This document shows positions 36,230 to 47,000 of a DNA stretch of 64,000 nucleotides, piece by piece. The translations under genes and the position numbers were made by a program. The notes under the pieces are model-generated. The model saw only the letters and a list, made by a program, of their open reading frames with translations. It searched no databases and had not been told where the DNA came from. Positions within the stretch are counted from its first letter, which is position 1. Every line of letters begins with the position of its first letter. Source of the stretch: Saprospiraceae bacterium (lineage in GTDB: Bacteria; Bacteroidota; Bacteroidia; Chitinophagales; Saprospiraceae); the NCBI GenBank assembly GCA_016708265.1, contig JADJGA010000003.1, positions 1 to 64,000 on the forward strand, given 5' to 3'.

Positions 36230-37456
36230 ATGGAAGCCTACAGTTTATTAAAAGTAAATGATTACATCAAGCAGGTCATTGCACTAAATTTTGAAGACAG
36301 TATCTGGATTGATGCCGAAATATCACAGGTAAAGGAAGTGCGGGGACAGGTATACCTTGAATTTGTTCAGAAATCAGAAAATGATAACACCGTAATAGCA
36401 AAAGCACAAGGTGTAATCTGGTTTAAATCTGTTTTATTTATCAAAAAGAAACTAGGAGAAATATTCGATTCGATCTTACAGGAAGGTATTCAGATAAGAT
36501 TTAAAGCAAAAATAGAATTTCATGAGGTATTCGGATTAAAATTTTCTCTTGAAGATATTGAACCGTCATTTACATTAGGACAACTTGAGATCAACAGGCA
36601 AAAAACCATTTCCCGGTTGCATACAGAAAATCTGCTGTATAAAAACAAGGAAACATCATTGCCACCGGCAATTAAAAACATAGCTATAATAAGTTCTGAG
36701 AAAGCTGCAGGACTGCAGGATTTTATAACCCATCTTGATGACAATCCATTTGCTTATAGATTCAGGACCATATTATTCGATTCAAGCATGCAGGGTGCAA
36801 ATGTTGAAAGGGACATATTACATAATCTGATTAAAATTAAAGATAATGTGTATTCTTATGATTGTGTGGCTATTATAAGAGGAGGTGGATCAAAAATGGA
36901 TCTTTCGTTTTTTGACAATTATGATATAAGTGCTGCAGTTGCAAACTTTCCTATTCCCGTTTTTACCGGCATCGGCCATGATATTGATAAAAATGTAATT
37001 GAACTGGTGGCTCATTCCCCTCTAAAAACACCCACTGCAGTAGCTGATTTCATCATTCAGTATAATTTAGAATTTGAGAATGGAGTATCGCTTATGTTCG
37101 ATAAAATAAAAAACCTGAGCCAACAGACAACAAATACCAATTCTACAGAAATAAATCTCATACAAAATAGAATTTTCAACAATGCCATATTGAATATCAG
37201 TTCTTCAAGGCACAAGATTGAAATACTTAGGACAGAATTGAAAAACAATTTTTCAAAAATAGTCACCAAAGAAAACTCACTGTTGTCAGAAAAAACCGGT
37301 ACATTCAATTACCTCGATCCTGTCAATCTATTAGAACGGGGATATTCGTACACTTCAATTGACGGTAAAACAATCCGTTCTGTGGAAGATGTAAAAATAA
37401 ATGATCTTATCAAAACACATTTGAAAGATGGTTGTTTTGAAAGTAAAGTAATTTAA
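36230..37456 (+). CDS. xseA: Exodeoxyribonuclease VII large subunit
   Basis: ExoVII degrades single-stranded DNA in the cytoplasm. The 408-residue product has an OB-fold N-terminus (DSIWIDAEISQVKEVRGQVY) and the catalytic region IAIISSEKAAGLQDF, ILFDSSMQGA, IIRGGGSKMDLSFFDNYDI, VFTGIGHDIDKNVIEL and HSPLKTPTAVADF. The C-terminal helical part (320-400) is short but present. The small subunit (xseB) is not adjacent. rimO follows 21 bases on, so the two are likely co-transcribed. Confidence 0.92.
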   Translation: MEAYSLLKVNDYIKQVIALNFEDSIWIDAEISQVKEVRGQVYLEFVQKSENDNTVIAKAQGVIWFKSVLFIKKKLGEIFDSILQEGIQIRFKAKIEFHEVFGLKFSLEDIEPSFTLGQLEINRQKTISRLHTENLLYKNKETSLPPAIKNIAIISSEKAAGLQDFITHLDDNPFAYRFRTILFDSSMQGANVERDILHNLIKIKDNVYSYDCVAIIRGGGSKMDLSFFDNYDISAAVANFPIPVFTGIGHDIDKNVIELVAHSPLKTPTAVADFIIQYNLEFENGVSLMFDKIKNLSQQTTNTNSTEINLIQNRIFNNAILNISSSRHKIEILRTELKNNFSKIVTKENSLLSEKTGTFNYLDPVNLLERGYSYTSIDGKTIRSVEDVKINDLIKTHLKDGCFESKVI

Positions 37457-37477
37457 TAAACTCATCACCACAGTATA

Positions 37478-38776
37478 ATGAAAACCAAAAAAGAAAAAGT
37501 TACCCTTATCAATATGGGGTGTTCAAAGAATCTGATTGACTCTGAAAACATCATTACTCATCTGAATTACAATGGATTTGAAGCTAGCTTTCAGAAAGGC
37601 AATAAAAGCACTCAAACAGTTGTGATAAACACCTGTGGTTTTATTCATGATGCTAAAACAGAATCAATTGACGCTATACTGCAGTTTGCAGATCTCAAGA
37701 CAAAAGGAAAAATAAAAAAATTATACGTTACAGGTTGTCTTTCACAGAGATATAAAGATGATCTTATACAGGAAATACCTGAGGTTGATGGTTTTTTTGG
37801 GACTGATATTTCAGAAATCCTAAAAGAGTTCAATGTTCAGTACAGGGAAGAACTTCTTGGAGAGCGTACTCCCACTACTGCCGGACATTATGCTTATCTC
37901 AAGATCGCTGAGGGTTGCAGCAGGGCCTGTGCTTTCTGTGCCATACCAGGCTTCAGGGGAAAACATATATCAAGAACTATTGATGATATCATTTGCGAAG
38001 CAGAAAATCTTGCAGCAAAAGGAATTAAAGAGTTAATTTTGATATCGCAGGAACTTACATATTACGGTTTAGATTTATATAACAAAAGGAATCTGGCTGA
38101 ATTACTCAATGAGCTTGTGAAAATTGAAGGTATAGAATGGATAAGACTGCATTATTTATATCCAGGCAGTTTTCCTCAGGAAGTACTTGAAACAATGGCA
38201 AAACATGATAAAATCTGCAACTATCTTGATATGCCATTACAGCATATAAATGACGATATTTTAAAAAGGATGAAAAGGTTTTCGACCAAGTCTGATGCCC
38301 TAAATATTATCAGTCAGGCGAGAGAACTCATACCTGATATTGCACTGAGGACCACATTTATAGTAGGATTTCCGGGTGAGACAGATGAACAATTCCAGGA
38401 ATTACTGGATTTTTTGGAGGAAATGAAATTTGATCGCGTTGGAGTATTTGAGTATTCTCATGAAGAAGGAACTTCAGCATTTTCATATGTAGATGATGTT
38501 CCTGCAAAAGTTAAGAAGCACAGAGCCCAACTGCTGATGGAATTGCAAAGGGAAATCTCACTTGAAAAAAATCAGGATAAAGTTGGTAAAGAATTTGAAG
38601 TGATCATAGATAGTGCCGATGAAGATTACTACTATGGCAGAACCCAGTATGATAGCCCCGAAGTCGATAATGAGGTTTTGATTGAAAAGGCTACACACCT
38701 GGAAATTGGCAGTATTGTAAGATGCAAAATAACAGAAGCTCAGGACTATGACCTGTTTGGAGCAGTTTTTGAGTGA
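37478..38776 (+). CDS. rimO: Ribosomal protein S12 methylthiotransferase RimO
   Basis: RimO adds a methylthio group to Asp88 (E. coli numbering) of ribosomal protein S12. The 432-residue protein has the N-terminal [4Fe-4S] cysteines C15 (INMGCSKNLIDSEN), C53 (NTCGF) and C87 (VTGCLSQ), the radical-SAM triad C147-C151-C154 (GCSRACAFCAIPGFRGK), and a TRAM domain at the C-terminus (KEFEVIIDSADEDYYYGRT). It follows xseA by 21 bases. Confidence 0.94.
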   Translation: MKTKKEKVTLINMGCSKNLIDSENIITHLNYNGFEASFQKGNKSTQTVVINTCGFIHDAKTESIDAILQFADLKTKGKIKKLYVTGCLSQRYKDDLIQEIPEVDGFFGTDISEILKEFNVQYREELLGERTPTTAGHYAYLKIAEGCSRACAFCAIPGFRGKHISRTIDDIICEAENLAAKGIKELILISQELTYYGLDLYNKRNLAELLNELVKIEGIEWIRLHYLYPGSFPQEVLETMAKHDKICNYLDMPLQHINDDILKRMKRFSTKSDALNIISQARELIPDIALRTTFIVGFPGETDEQFQELLDFLEEMKFDRVGVFEYSHEEGTSAFSYVDDVPAKVKKHRAQLLMELQREISLEKNQDKVGKEFEVIIDSADEDYYYGRTQYDSPEVDNEVLIEKATHLEIGSIVRCKITEAQDYDLFGAVFE

Positions 38777-38789
38777 TTTACGATATAAT

Positions 38790-38905
38790 GATTGAGTTAT
38801 TGAGTTATTGAGTTATTGAGTTATTGAGTTATTGAGTTATTGAATTATTGAGTTATTGAATTATTGATTGAATTATTGAATTATTGAGTTATTGAATTGT
38901 TGATT
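38790..38905. repeat. ATTGAGTT 8-bp tandem repeat
   Basis: About twelve head-to-tail copies of ATTGAGTT or ATTGAATT occupy the space between rimO and the next gene. The rest of 38777-39061 is AT-rich with no gene. Confidence 0.85.
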
Positions 38906-39061
38906 ATGTCATATGAAACAATTACAAATAATAAACTTATCTACATTTCTTATTTGATGTTATATTTTGAGTTTTATATTTTGGATTTAAAATTCTGCGT
39001 TTTATGGTTTTACTTTTTTAATTTTACATTTGCAATTGCTGACCAAAAAAGCTAAATCAAA

Positions 39062-40027
39062 GTGGACAAAAAAATAAATATAGTAGTACTTGATGGTGTC
39101 GGTGTAAATCCGGGTGATCTGTCCTGGAACGGATTGAAGGAATTGGGAGAACTGACAACCTATGAAAATACTCCAAATGACATGATATTGGAAGGGGCTA
39201 AGGATGCAGATGTGATCATTGTAAACAAATGTGTTTTTAATGATGCTGTCTTTTCTGCACTGCCAAAACTGAAATATATAATTGAGTCCGCTACAGGTTA
39301 TGATAATATCGATGTCAAAAGTGCAGGAAAATATAATATTCCTGTCAGCAATGTCAGGGGTTACAGTACCGAGTCTGTTGTGCAACATACTTTTTCCCTT
39401 ATTTTTGCTTTGATCAACAGGACAGAATATTACAGTCAACAGGTTAGTTCCGGCAGATGGTCAGACAATGATTTTTTTACATTCTGGGATTCAACAATCT
39501 ATGAACTTTCAGGTAAAACACTGGGACTGTATGGTTTCGGTCAGATCGGTAAACGGGTAGCTCATGTTGCACGGGCTTTTGGCATGAATGTTATTGCATG
39601 CAGGAAAGATCCATCAAAAGGATATTCAGAAGGAGTAACTCATGCAGAATTTGATGAATTGCTTGCCAATAGTGACATCCTGAGTATTCATGCTCCCCTA
39701 ACTTCTGAAAATGAAGGTATCATCGATCTCGGCAAACTGAAAAAAATGAAGCCGTCTGCATTACTGATAAATACCGCTCGCGGCAAACTTATAAATGAAT
39801 CTGATCTCGCTTTTGCCCTGAATAATGAAATCATAGCAGGTGCAGGGCTCGATGTTCTTTCTAAAGAACCTCCGGATCACAATAATCCGTTGCTTAAAGC
39901 CGGGAATTGCATTATAACACCTCATCAGGCATGGACAAGCATAGAAGCAAGAAAAAAACTAATGCAGGGTCTGATCGATAATGTGAGGTCATTTTTAGAT
40001 GGAAATATCATTAATCAGGTTGGTTAA
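39062..40027 (+). CDS. D-2-hydroxyacid dehydrogenase (glycerate dehydrogenase-like)
   Basis: The 321-residue enzyme is of the NAD-dependent D-2-hydroxyacid dehydrogenase family. Motifs: GLYGFGQIGKRVA (Rossmann GxGxxG), NTARGKLINESDL (catalytic Arg), DVLSKEPPD and TPHQAWTSIEAR (catalytic His). The N-terminal VVLDGVGVNPGDLSWN resembles glycerate dehydrogenase. It starts with GTG 39062. Substrate is uncertain: glycerate/hydroxypyruvate or phosphoglycerate. A TACATTTG element at 39025-39032 could be the promoter -7. The glycosyltransferase gene follows by 30 bases. Confidence 0.87.
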   Translation: MDKKINIVVLDGVGVNPGDLSWNGLKELGELTTYENTPNDMILEGAKDADVIIVNKCVFNDAVFSALPKLKYIIESATGYDNIDVKSAGKYNIPVSNVRGYSTESVVQHTFSLIFALINRTEYYSQQVSSGRWSDNDFFTFWDSTIYELSGKTLGLYGFGQIGKRVAHVARAFGMNVIACRKDPSKGYSEGVTHAEFDELLANSDILSIHAPLTSENEGIIDLGKLKKMKPSALLINTARGKLINESDLAFALNNEIIAGAGLDVLSKEPPDHNNPLLKAGNCIITPHQAWTSIEARKKLMQGLIDNVRSFLDGNIINQVG

Positions 40028-40057
40028 CGATTTTTATATATTAAGTAAATTTATTAT

Positions 40058-41176
40058 ATGAGTATCAGAATAGGATATGATGCCAAAAGGGCATTCCTTA
40101 ACACCAGCGGACTGGGAAATTACAGCCGCGGAGTTATAGAAATGATGGCCCGGCATTACCCTGAAAATGAATATTTACTCTACACTCCTTCATCCCAAAA
40201 CAAAGGCATTTATAATAATCCTGCAGATACTAAAATCAGAATTCCTGAAAAATTGTATGACAAAACATTCCCTTCATACTGGAGGAGTTATGGTATAACA
40301 GATCAAATAAAAAATGATAATATAGATATTTATCATGGGCTGAGCAATGAATTGCCAATGAATATCCACAAATTGAAGACGAAAAAAATTGTCACAATTC
40401 ATGATCTGATCTTTTTGCGATATCCGGAATTATACAAAGCATGGGACAGAAAGGTCTATGAAAAAAAACTGAGATACTGTTGTCAGGTGGCTGATAGAAT
40501 AGTATCAATAAGTGAACAGACAAAAAAAGATATTGTAGAGTTTATTGGAACTGATGAAAATAAAATAGTCACTGTTTATCAAACCTGCAATCAAAGTTTC
40601 AAAGAAATTGCAGATGAATCGGTCAAAACCCTCATCAGATCAAAGTACAATTTGCCGAATGAATTCCTTCTGTATGTCGGAACAATTGAGAAAAGGAAAA
40701 ACCTGTTGAATGTCGTAAAATCATTGACTTTGATCAATTCTGCAATCCCTCTTGTCGTGGTAGGAAGACCCACAGATTATCTGAAGGAGATCAAAGAATA
40801 TATTGAAAAAAACAATCTCAGGGTTTTAATTTACCATGATGTGAGTAATATTGAATTGCCAACATTTTATCAAATGGCAAAAATATTTGTTTACCCTTCC
40901 ATCTTTGAAGGATTTGGTATTCCAATCATTGAAGCCCTTTATTCAGGAGTGCCTGTTATCACATCAACCGGAAGTTGTTTTTCAGAAGCAGGTGGACCGG
41001 ACAGCATTTATGTCGCACCGGATGATCATGAACAAATTGCATTCTCAATTGAAAAACTAATTCATGATGAGACACTTTGTAAGAATATGATTATAAAGGG
41101 TCTTGAGTACGCACAAAACTTTGATGAAAAAAATATTGCAGATAATCTCATAAGTGCATATAAATCAGTGTTTTAA
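40058..41176 (+). CDS. Glycosyltransferase family 4 (GT-B fold)
   Basis: The 372-residue protein has the two-domain GT-B arrangement. N-terminal acceptor domain: RIGYDAKRAFLNTSGLGNYSRG, IDIYHGLSNELP, TIHDLIFLRYPELY. C-terminal nucleotide-sugar domain: LLYVGTIEKRKNLLNVVK, and the E-x7-E motif region PSIFEGFGIPIIEALYSGVPVITS. It likely transfers a sugar to a lipid or polysaccharide at the inner membrane. Acceptor and donor unknown. It follows the dehydrogenase by 30 bases, probably one transcript. Confidence 0.88.
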   Translation: MSIRIGYDAKRAFLNTSGLGNYSRGVIEMMARHYPENEYLLYTPSSQNKGIYNNPADTKIRIPEKLYDKTFPSYWRSYGITDQIKNDNIDIYHGLSNELPMNIHKLKTKKIVTIHDLIFLRYPELYKAWDRKVYEKKLRYCCQVADRIVSISEQTKKDIVEFIGTDENKIVTVYQTCNQSFKEIADESVKTLIRSKYNLPNEFLLYVGTIEKRKNLLNVVKSLTLINSAIPLVVVGRPTDYLKEIKEYIEKNNLRVLIYHDVSNIELPTFYQMAKIFVYPSIFEGFGIPIIEALYSGVPVITSTGSCFSEAGGPDSIYVAPDDHEQIAFSIEKLIHDETLCKNMIIKGLEYAQNFDEKNIADNLISAYKSVF

Positions 41177-41350
41177 ATATTGGAACAAGGTAGAATACAG
41201 AAGGTTTTGCATCACTTTGTATTTTTTTCCTTTGTGTCTTTGCGAGAAATTAAATAAATTGTCTTTTTTAACACCCATGTTCAAGGATCAAAAAAGCAAT
41301 TTTTTATGTACACAATGTTTATTTATAAAAAAATATAAGTAAAAATCATA

Positions 41351-41358
41351 TACCTTTG
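41351..41358 (+). promoter_or_regulatory. Promoter -7 element of the APC permease gene
   Basis: TACCTTTG matches TAnnTTTG and lies 35 bases before ATG 41394. No clear TTG is seen at the expected upstream spacing. Confidence 0.4.
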
Positions 41359-41393
41359 TCCCCTATCGAAATAAATTTTTGATTTTATAATAT

Positions 41394-42791
41394 ATGAAAC
41401 AAAAAACTCAACCATCGCTTCTGCAGGTACTTGGACTTGGTACGGCAATTCTCCTGGTAGCAGGCAATATAATCGGTTCGGGAGTTTTTAAAAAAATAGC
41501 TCCAATGTCCGCCTCACTAATGAATGAAAATCTCATAATCTGGGCATGGATAGTAGCAGGTATCATCACAATGCTTGGAGCACTTAGTTACGCTTCGCTG
41601 GCTTCCGTTACCAAAGAAGCAGGAGGACAATTCCAGTATTTTAAAAATGTTTTCAATGATTTCACAGGATTCATGTTTGGCTGGAGCTTTTTCAGCGTTA
41701 TCAGCACAGCTTCGATAGCTTCAATATCTTATGTATTTGCTGAGTCATTTGTAAAATTCTGGCACATACCTGATTTTTTTAATTTTTCTTCTGACGCTGT
41801 CAGGTTCTTTGGATTGAGTTTTTCAGAAAATTTCACTGTAAAATTTATTGCAATTATGACACTGGTATTACTTACCATCTATAATATTCTCGGTGTGAAA
41901 GGAGGAGGATGGCTTAGCAATATAGTAACTGCTGCCAAGATACTCGGTATTCTGATACTCATAGTTCTGGGACTTAGTTTTGCAGGTTCAGATCATACTC
42001 CTGTTGATGAGGTTATAAAGTCTGATGGTATTGACGCTCAAAGCATATTCAAACTGAGTGCTTTTTTTACAGCCATGCTTGGTGCATTCTGGGCATATGA
42101 TGGCTGGGTGAACATAACAAATATGGCAAGTGAATTCAAAAATCCGACAAAGAATGTACCCAGAGCTATAATTTTTGGGACTTTGCTGACAATGATATTA
42201 TATGTACTGGTAAATTTTGCATACCTAAATGTTTTAAGTCCGGCAGAATTTGCTGCTATAAGCAAACAGCAGGGCAGTATAGCTGCCGTGGAAGTTGCCA
42301 ATGTGGTGATGGGTTCAGCTGGTATAGTTATTATTTCAGCCCTTATAATGATATCGACATTTGGTGCCACGCAGGGCAGCACTATGTCGGCTGCAAGGGT
42401 TTATTACCAGATGTCGAGGGAAGGATTGTTTTTTAAACCCTTCGCGCGGGTAAATGAAAGATTCAGAACACCTCATATCAGCCTCACAGGCCAGATGATA
42501 TGGGCAAGTATACTGATACTAAGCGGCACTTTCGATCAACTCACAGACATGCTGGTTTTTGTTGCATTTCTGTTCTATGCACTTGGTGCTGTGGCAGTGA
42601 TCAAACTAAAACGAAGCAGGCCTGACATAAAAACATACGGTTATCCCTTTGTCCCTGTTTTATTTATCCTTTTTTGTATTTTCATCATCGGTAATTCGAT
42701 TTATTCCCGGCCATGGGAATCACTGATAGGGCTTGGATTGGTATCGACAGGAGTGCCTTTGTATTTTTATTTTCGCTCAAAGTTGAAATAA
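41394..42791 (+). CDS. APC superfamily amino-acid permease
   Basis: The 465-residue membrane protein has about 12 predicted helices. Family features: VAGNIIGSGVFKKIAP (helix 1 substrate-binding GSGVF), LGALSYASLASVTKEAGGQFQYFK, FWAYDGWVNITNMASEFKNPTKNVPRAI (helix 6 region) and FGATQGSTMSAARVYYQMSREG. The layout resembles LAT/APA-type amino-acid permeases that use proton symport or exchange. Substrate unknown. Monocistronic. Confidence 0.88.
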   Translation: MKQKTQPSLLQVLGLGTAILLVAGNIIGSGVFKKIAPMSASLMNENLIIWAWIVAGIITMLGALSYASLASVTKEAGGQFQYFKNVFNDFTGFMFGWSFFSVISTASIASISYVFAESFVKFWHIPDFFNFSSDAVRFFGLSFSENFTVKFIAIMTLVLLTIYNILGVKGGGWLSNIVTAAKILGILILIVLGLSFAGSDHTPVDEVIKSDGIDAQSIFKLSAFFTAMLGAFWAYDGWVNITNMASEFKNPTKNVPRAIIFGTLLTMILYVLVNFAYLNVLSPAEFAAISKQQGSIAAVEVANVVMGSAGIVIISALIMISTFGATQGSTMSAARVYYQMSREGLFFKPFARVNERFRTPHISLTGQMIWASILILSGTFDQLTDMLVFVAFLFYALGAVAVIKLKRSRPDIKTYGYPFVPVLFILFCIFIIGNSIYSRPWESLIGLGLVSTGVPLYFYFRSKLK

Positions 42792-43033
42792 AATACTCAA
42801 GAAGGATAAATCATTTATTGGTTTAAAAATTACTTGCTTAAAAGAAATTAAGCACTTTTATTATGGTTATGAATTCCATCAGTAAATATTACACTTGTTT
42901 ACATATAATTATTTTTTTATATAGAAATATATTTAAATTTTTAACATACATTAATTTGAATTATATTATTTTGATTAATAAAAAAATACAAAATTTAGTC
43001 TTAAATATATTTTATTTTAAAAAAAATATATTT

Positions 43034-43041
43034 TATATTTG
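43034..43041 (+). promoter_or_regulatory. Promoter -7 element before the membrane protein and giant gene
   Basis: TATATTTG matches TAnnTTTG and lies 18 bases before GTG 43059. The surrounding 200 bases are extremely AT-rich. If real, it would also serve the giant surface gene, which follows by 18 bases. Confidence 0.4.
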
Positions 43042-43058
43042 TAGGTACAAACCAAACT

Positions 43059-44051
43059 GTGAACAGAATTGTGCATTACAAAAATTTATTTCTTATATTT
43101 TTTTCTGCACTCGGCATTTCAGCTACATTTATGCCGTGGTTGCATTATCCCAAAGGAAACGGAATTATCTATGGTTATCTGGGCGATGGTATTATAACAG
43201 GATTTGTATTTTTTCTGATATTTCTTTATGCTCTCATAACTTTAAGAAAGAGGCTTCTTCATTCAATATTTTCATTCATTATTGCAGGACTGGGATTTTT
43301 GATGGCTGTGGTCTCATATTCCAAAATACAGGAACTTGAAGCAGAAAAACTGAATTTTAAGACTGATAATCCTATGATAGCAATTGCCACTGCAGGTTTT
43401 CATCAGGGTATTGGGATTTATATTTTTGGCATAGCAGGGCTTGGCGTTTTTTTGACAATTCTTGTTGCCTATTTATATAAAGTTTACAGTAATAAATCAA
43501 TTGATACAAACCAGTCTCTGGATGGTTATAATCTTATTCTGAAGTATGTTAGATATTTGATCATTCTGGCACTGTTAATTATATCTTTGGTTTTTATTTT
43601 TGAAAATAAGCATAAAGTTATCAGTAAAGAAAGTTTGCGAACTGTGATGACAAACCAGGTCGAAATTATGGGCAAAGCCCTTGCCCGGGGTGACTATAAT
43701 TCTTTTGTTGAATATAATCATCCGGTTATGATACAATCTTATGGTGGAAAAGAAAAAACCATAAGCTTACTCAGATCAACAATGGAGGAGCTTAAAAAAA
43801 CCGGAACATCAATTAATGATGTGTCGCTTAGCGACATTTATGACATTGTATATGAAGGTAAAAACATTCAGGCAATCATCACCATGAAAGTAATTTACTC
43901 TGGAACTCAAAATGAAAAAACTGAAATTCAAAAAATGATAGCTGTTTCAGATGACGGTGGAACTAAATGGCATTTTATAAATATAGAAGGTAAGACTAAA
44001 GCTGAAATGCTTAAATTCTTTCCTTATCTCAATCAAAATCTTAAATTTTAG
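43059..44051 (+). CDS. Hypothetical membrane protein with soluble C-terminal domain
   Basis: The 330-residue protein begins with GTG 43059 and has five probable membrane helices: residues 9-27 (LFLIFFSALGISATFMPW), 44-62, 67-86, 108-128 (GIYIFGIAGLGVFLTILVAY) and 156-175. The C-terminal 130 residues are soluble, opening with TVMTNQVEIMGKALARGDYN and containing VEYNHPVMIQSYGG and TIQAIITMKV; this looks like an NTF2/SnoaL-type fold, though I am not sure. Its neighbour 18 bases downstream is the giant surface protein, suggesting co-transcription and perhaps a link to its export. Confidence 0.6.
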   Translation: MNRIVHYKNLFLIFFSALGISATFMPWLHYPKGNGIIYGYLGDGIITGFVFFLIFLYALITLRKRLLHSIFSFIIAGLGFLMAVVSYSKIQELEAEKLNFKTDNPMIAIATAGFHQGIGIYIFGIAGLGVFLTILVAYLYKVYSNKSIDTNQSLDGYNLILKYVRYLIILALLIISLVFIFENKHKVISKESLRTVMTNQVEIMGKALARGDYNSFVEYNHPVMIQSYGGKEKTISLLRSTMEELKKTGTSINDVSLSDIYDIVYEGKNIQAIITMKVIYSGTQNEKTEIQKMIAVSDDGGTKWHFINIEGKTKAEMLKFFPYLNQNLKF

Positions 44052-44069
44052 ACAAAATAAAAAACCGAC

Positions 44070-47000
44070 ATGGAAAAGAAATTTTACACTAAATCAGTAA
44101 ACCTAAAAATGACAGGGAAGTATAATCCTGATATTCGTAATACAAAATTGGTCTTACAGTTTAGAAAAATACTGTTATTTTTAACAGTGCTTTTATTTTC
44201 ATCACCAATATTACAAGGACAGGTATCTTCAGCTTCAATTTCATTTTCTACTGCCTGTCCAGGCTCCACTGTAACGGTAGATTTCACAATGGCTCCTTCT
44301 GGTGATCTTCCATCAAATAATATGGAACTTTATTTAAGTGATATTGGAGGAGCTACATTTTCTCAACCTGCCATAGCAACACAAGCAAATGAAACTCCGG
44401 CAAATATTTCTGGTACTCTTCCGGCAAATTTAGCTGCCGGCACATACAGATTCCGCGTAAACTCAACTAACCCTGCTGGTTCTGCATTAACATCAACATT
44501 TACAGTACAAGCCAGGGATTTTACTTCTTCATTTACAATTAGTAATCCTTCAAACGCTGGCAATACTGTATCTGCATTAGTTGCACTTTCACCTAATTGT
44601 CCTTTTAATTCAGGAAATACTTTTATTTTGGAATTAAGTGATAAAACCGGTAGTTTTAGTGCTTCCGGCTATCCAAAGCTGATTGCTTCTCAAGTCACAA
44701 CAAATGGCACCACACTTAGCGGTACTATTCCAAATGTTCCATCGGGTTCTGGTTATAAATTAAGGGTAAGATCAACAAACCCAGTCAACCCTCCAAATGC
44801 AAAAGAGAGTGCGGTTTTTACAATTAATCCTTCTATTCTGACTACTGCCTGTGTATGTAATAATAATCAGACACCCAATGATGATGATGGAACCTACGCT
44901 GTAACTTTATATTTAAAAAACAGCGATGACTCACCAATGAGTGCAGGATTGACTTATAGAATTATTTCAGCTACAGGTTTGTTAAATTCAGGAGGCGGGC
45001 CTCTTGGTAATCCTGTATTTACATATTGTGATGGTTTTGACTGCCCAACCAGTATCTCATCTGGTCAGTATTATATCAGGGTTAATGTAGCAAATCCGGG
45101 TACTTATTCTGCTAGCGTTGATGGACCTGATCCTGACAACCTGACTGACTTTTCACTGGCTTCCACAAATTGTGGAACTAGTACTTTGTATCCTGATCTA
45201 CCTCTTTTCCCATCTACTTTGCTTGACAGAAATTGTCTTGTGTCTGGTACTAATACTTTCACAAATCTGTCATTGGCAGTTTTTTCGGAAAACAATGTAC
45301 TTTCCAGTCCGGTGCTTCCTGAAGGTTTTTCACAAACTGTTTCTGGCACTGGTGGCACTGTAGGTGGAAACCTTTTTATCGATAATGATAATATAAATGA
45401 AGCCGACAATGATCCATTTTATGAATTATATCTCATAAGGCAGGCCACAAATGGATGCCGTGTATCATCCTATAAGGAGTTTAAGGTATTTAAGGAAGTA
45501 TTGCCAAATTTAGTTGACATTTCATTGTTCTGTCGTACTAAAAAGGATAAAGATTCTATAAACCTGACAATTATGCAGGATTCCACTAATTTGGGAGGTG
45601 GAACGTTCTCCATACCAGGTGTTACAATAATCGATAATAAAGTAGCTGTTGGAAATGGAATATGTTATCAGGTCACTTATTCGGTTACTGATAGTTGTGG
45701 AGTAGTGAAAACAGATACCAAATCTTTGCAGGTAACTGTTAAACCTAAACCTTCCTTTGTTTTTGATGCAGGACAACCAACTTCTCCTGTATGCTCCAAT
45801 GCGCCTGTAACAATAAATGTTACACGAACCAGTACCGGTCCAAATCCGGTTTTTTCAGTTACCTCAAATAATTCATCATATACACCTACTATAGTCTCAA
45901 CTACTTCAGGAGCTACTTTAACACTACCTAATCCTGTTCCCGGGGTAAATGTAATATATAAGATTCGATTAATAGAATCAAATAATTCACCTGCAGTATG
46001 TGGTTCAATCCCTGCACCAACCAATTCCTGTACAGATACAATATATAAAAACTTTGTAGTATATCAGGACTTATATGATTGCGGAGCGAATAATCTGTTT
46101 ACAAGTACATGTGATGCTTATGAGCCTGCTTTATGTCCTATTAGTACAAGCCCAAGTCTGGATTTTGGATGTAAATTCTTTACAATTGAAGGTCCTGATA
46201 TTTTGACCTCAGAGATTACGTTAGATCAGGGAGTTCTATCTTGTACAGATACGGAACTTACCGGTAGTTTTAATGTTTCATTATTTGGGATCGACGCAAA
46301 TGCATTGGGAGGAGGACAAACAATAGGTTCATTCCCCGGAATAAATGTTGTATGTAGGATTTTAAATTTTAAAATACTGGGTTGGAGACCATTAGGAGCA
46401 TTGTATAATTTGTTGGGCTGTAATAAAACAATAGCTCAATTTATACTCGGACTAATTGCAAATCTTGCAGGCGGAGATGGAGGTGGGTATATCGTGATGG
46501 CAGATACTGATGGAGATGGGGCTTTCGATTATTTAATAGATGATGGGTTTTTCCCATCAGGTGAAAAAGAATTTACCATACCAAACCGGGTTAAAGGCGG
46601 TGGTTATATTTCTGTCAGAGCAGTAGGTGGATGGGTTAATTCCCCTTCGGATGTTTGTGGGAATCTTGATATCGAAGGCATTAACTTACTGGATTTATTA
46701 CCACTAGGTGCTATACCTATTGTTGGAGCTGTGATAGAAGATATTTTAGCAACTGCAGGATGTGGTGTAAATCTTGCTTTCTCAGTTGAAGCTACTGAAT
46801 CTGTTCAGGTAAATAATACTGCACCACCAATTTTTATAAATTGTAATACAAGCGGATATATCTTTGCGCAGACTTTGGATTGCACTATTCCTGTGAACTG
46901 GTCTGTTCCGGTTGCAATAGATGGGTGCAGCAGTGAGCACATAGAATATAAAGGGGTTTTAACACCTTCCGTCAATTACCCGACGATAGTCAATCTGTAT

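Noticed and set aside
42863..43339. 158-residue frame before and into the membrane protein gene
   Set aside because: An AT-rich chance frame that overlaps the better-supported GTG-started gene at 43059.
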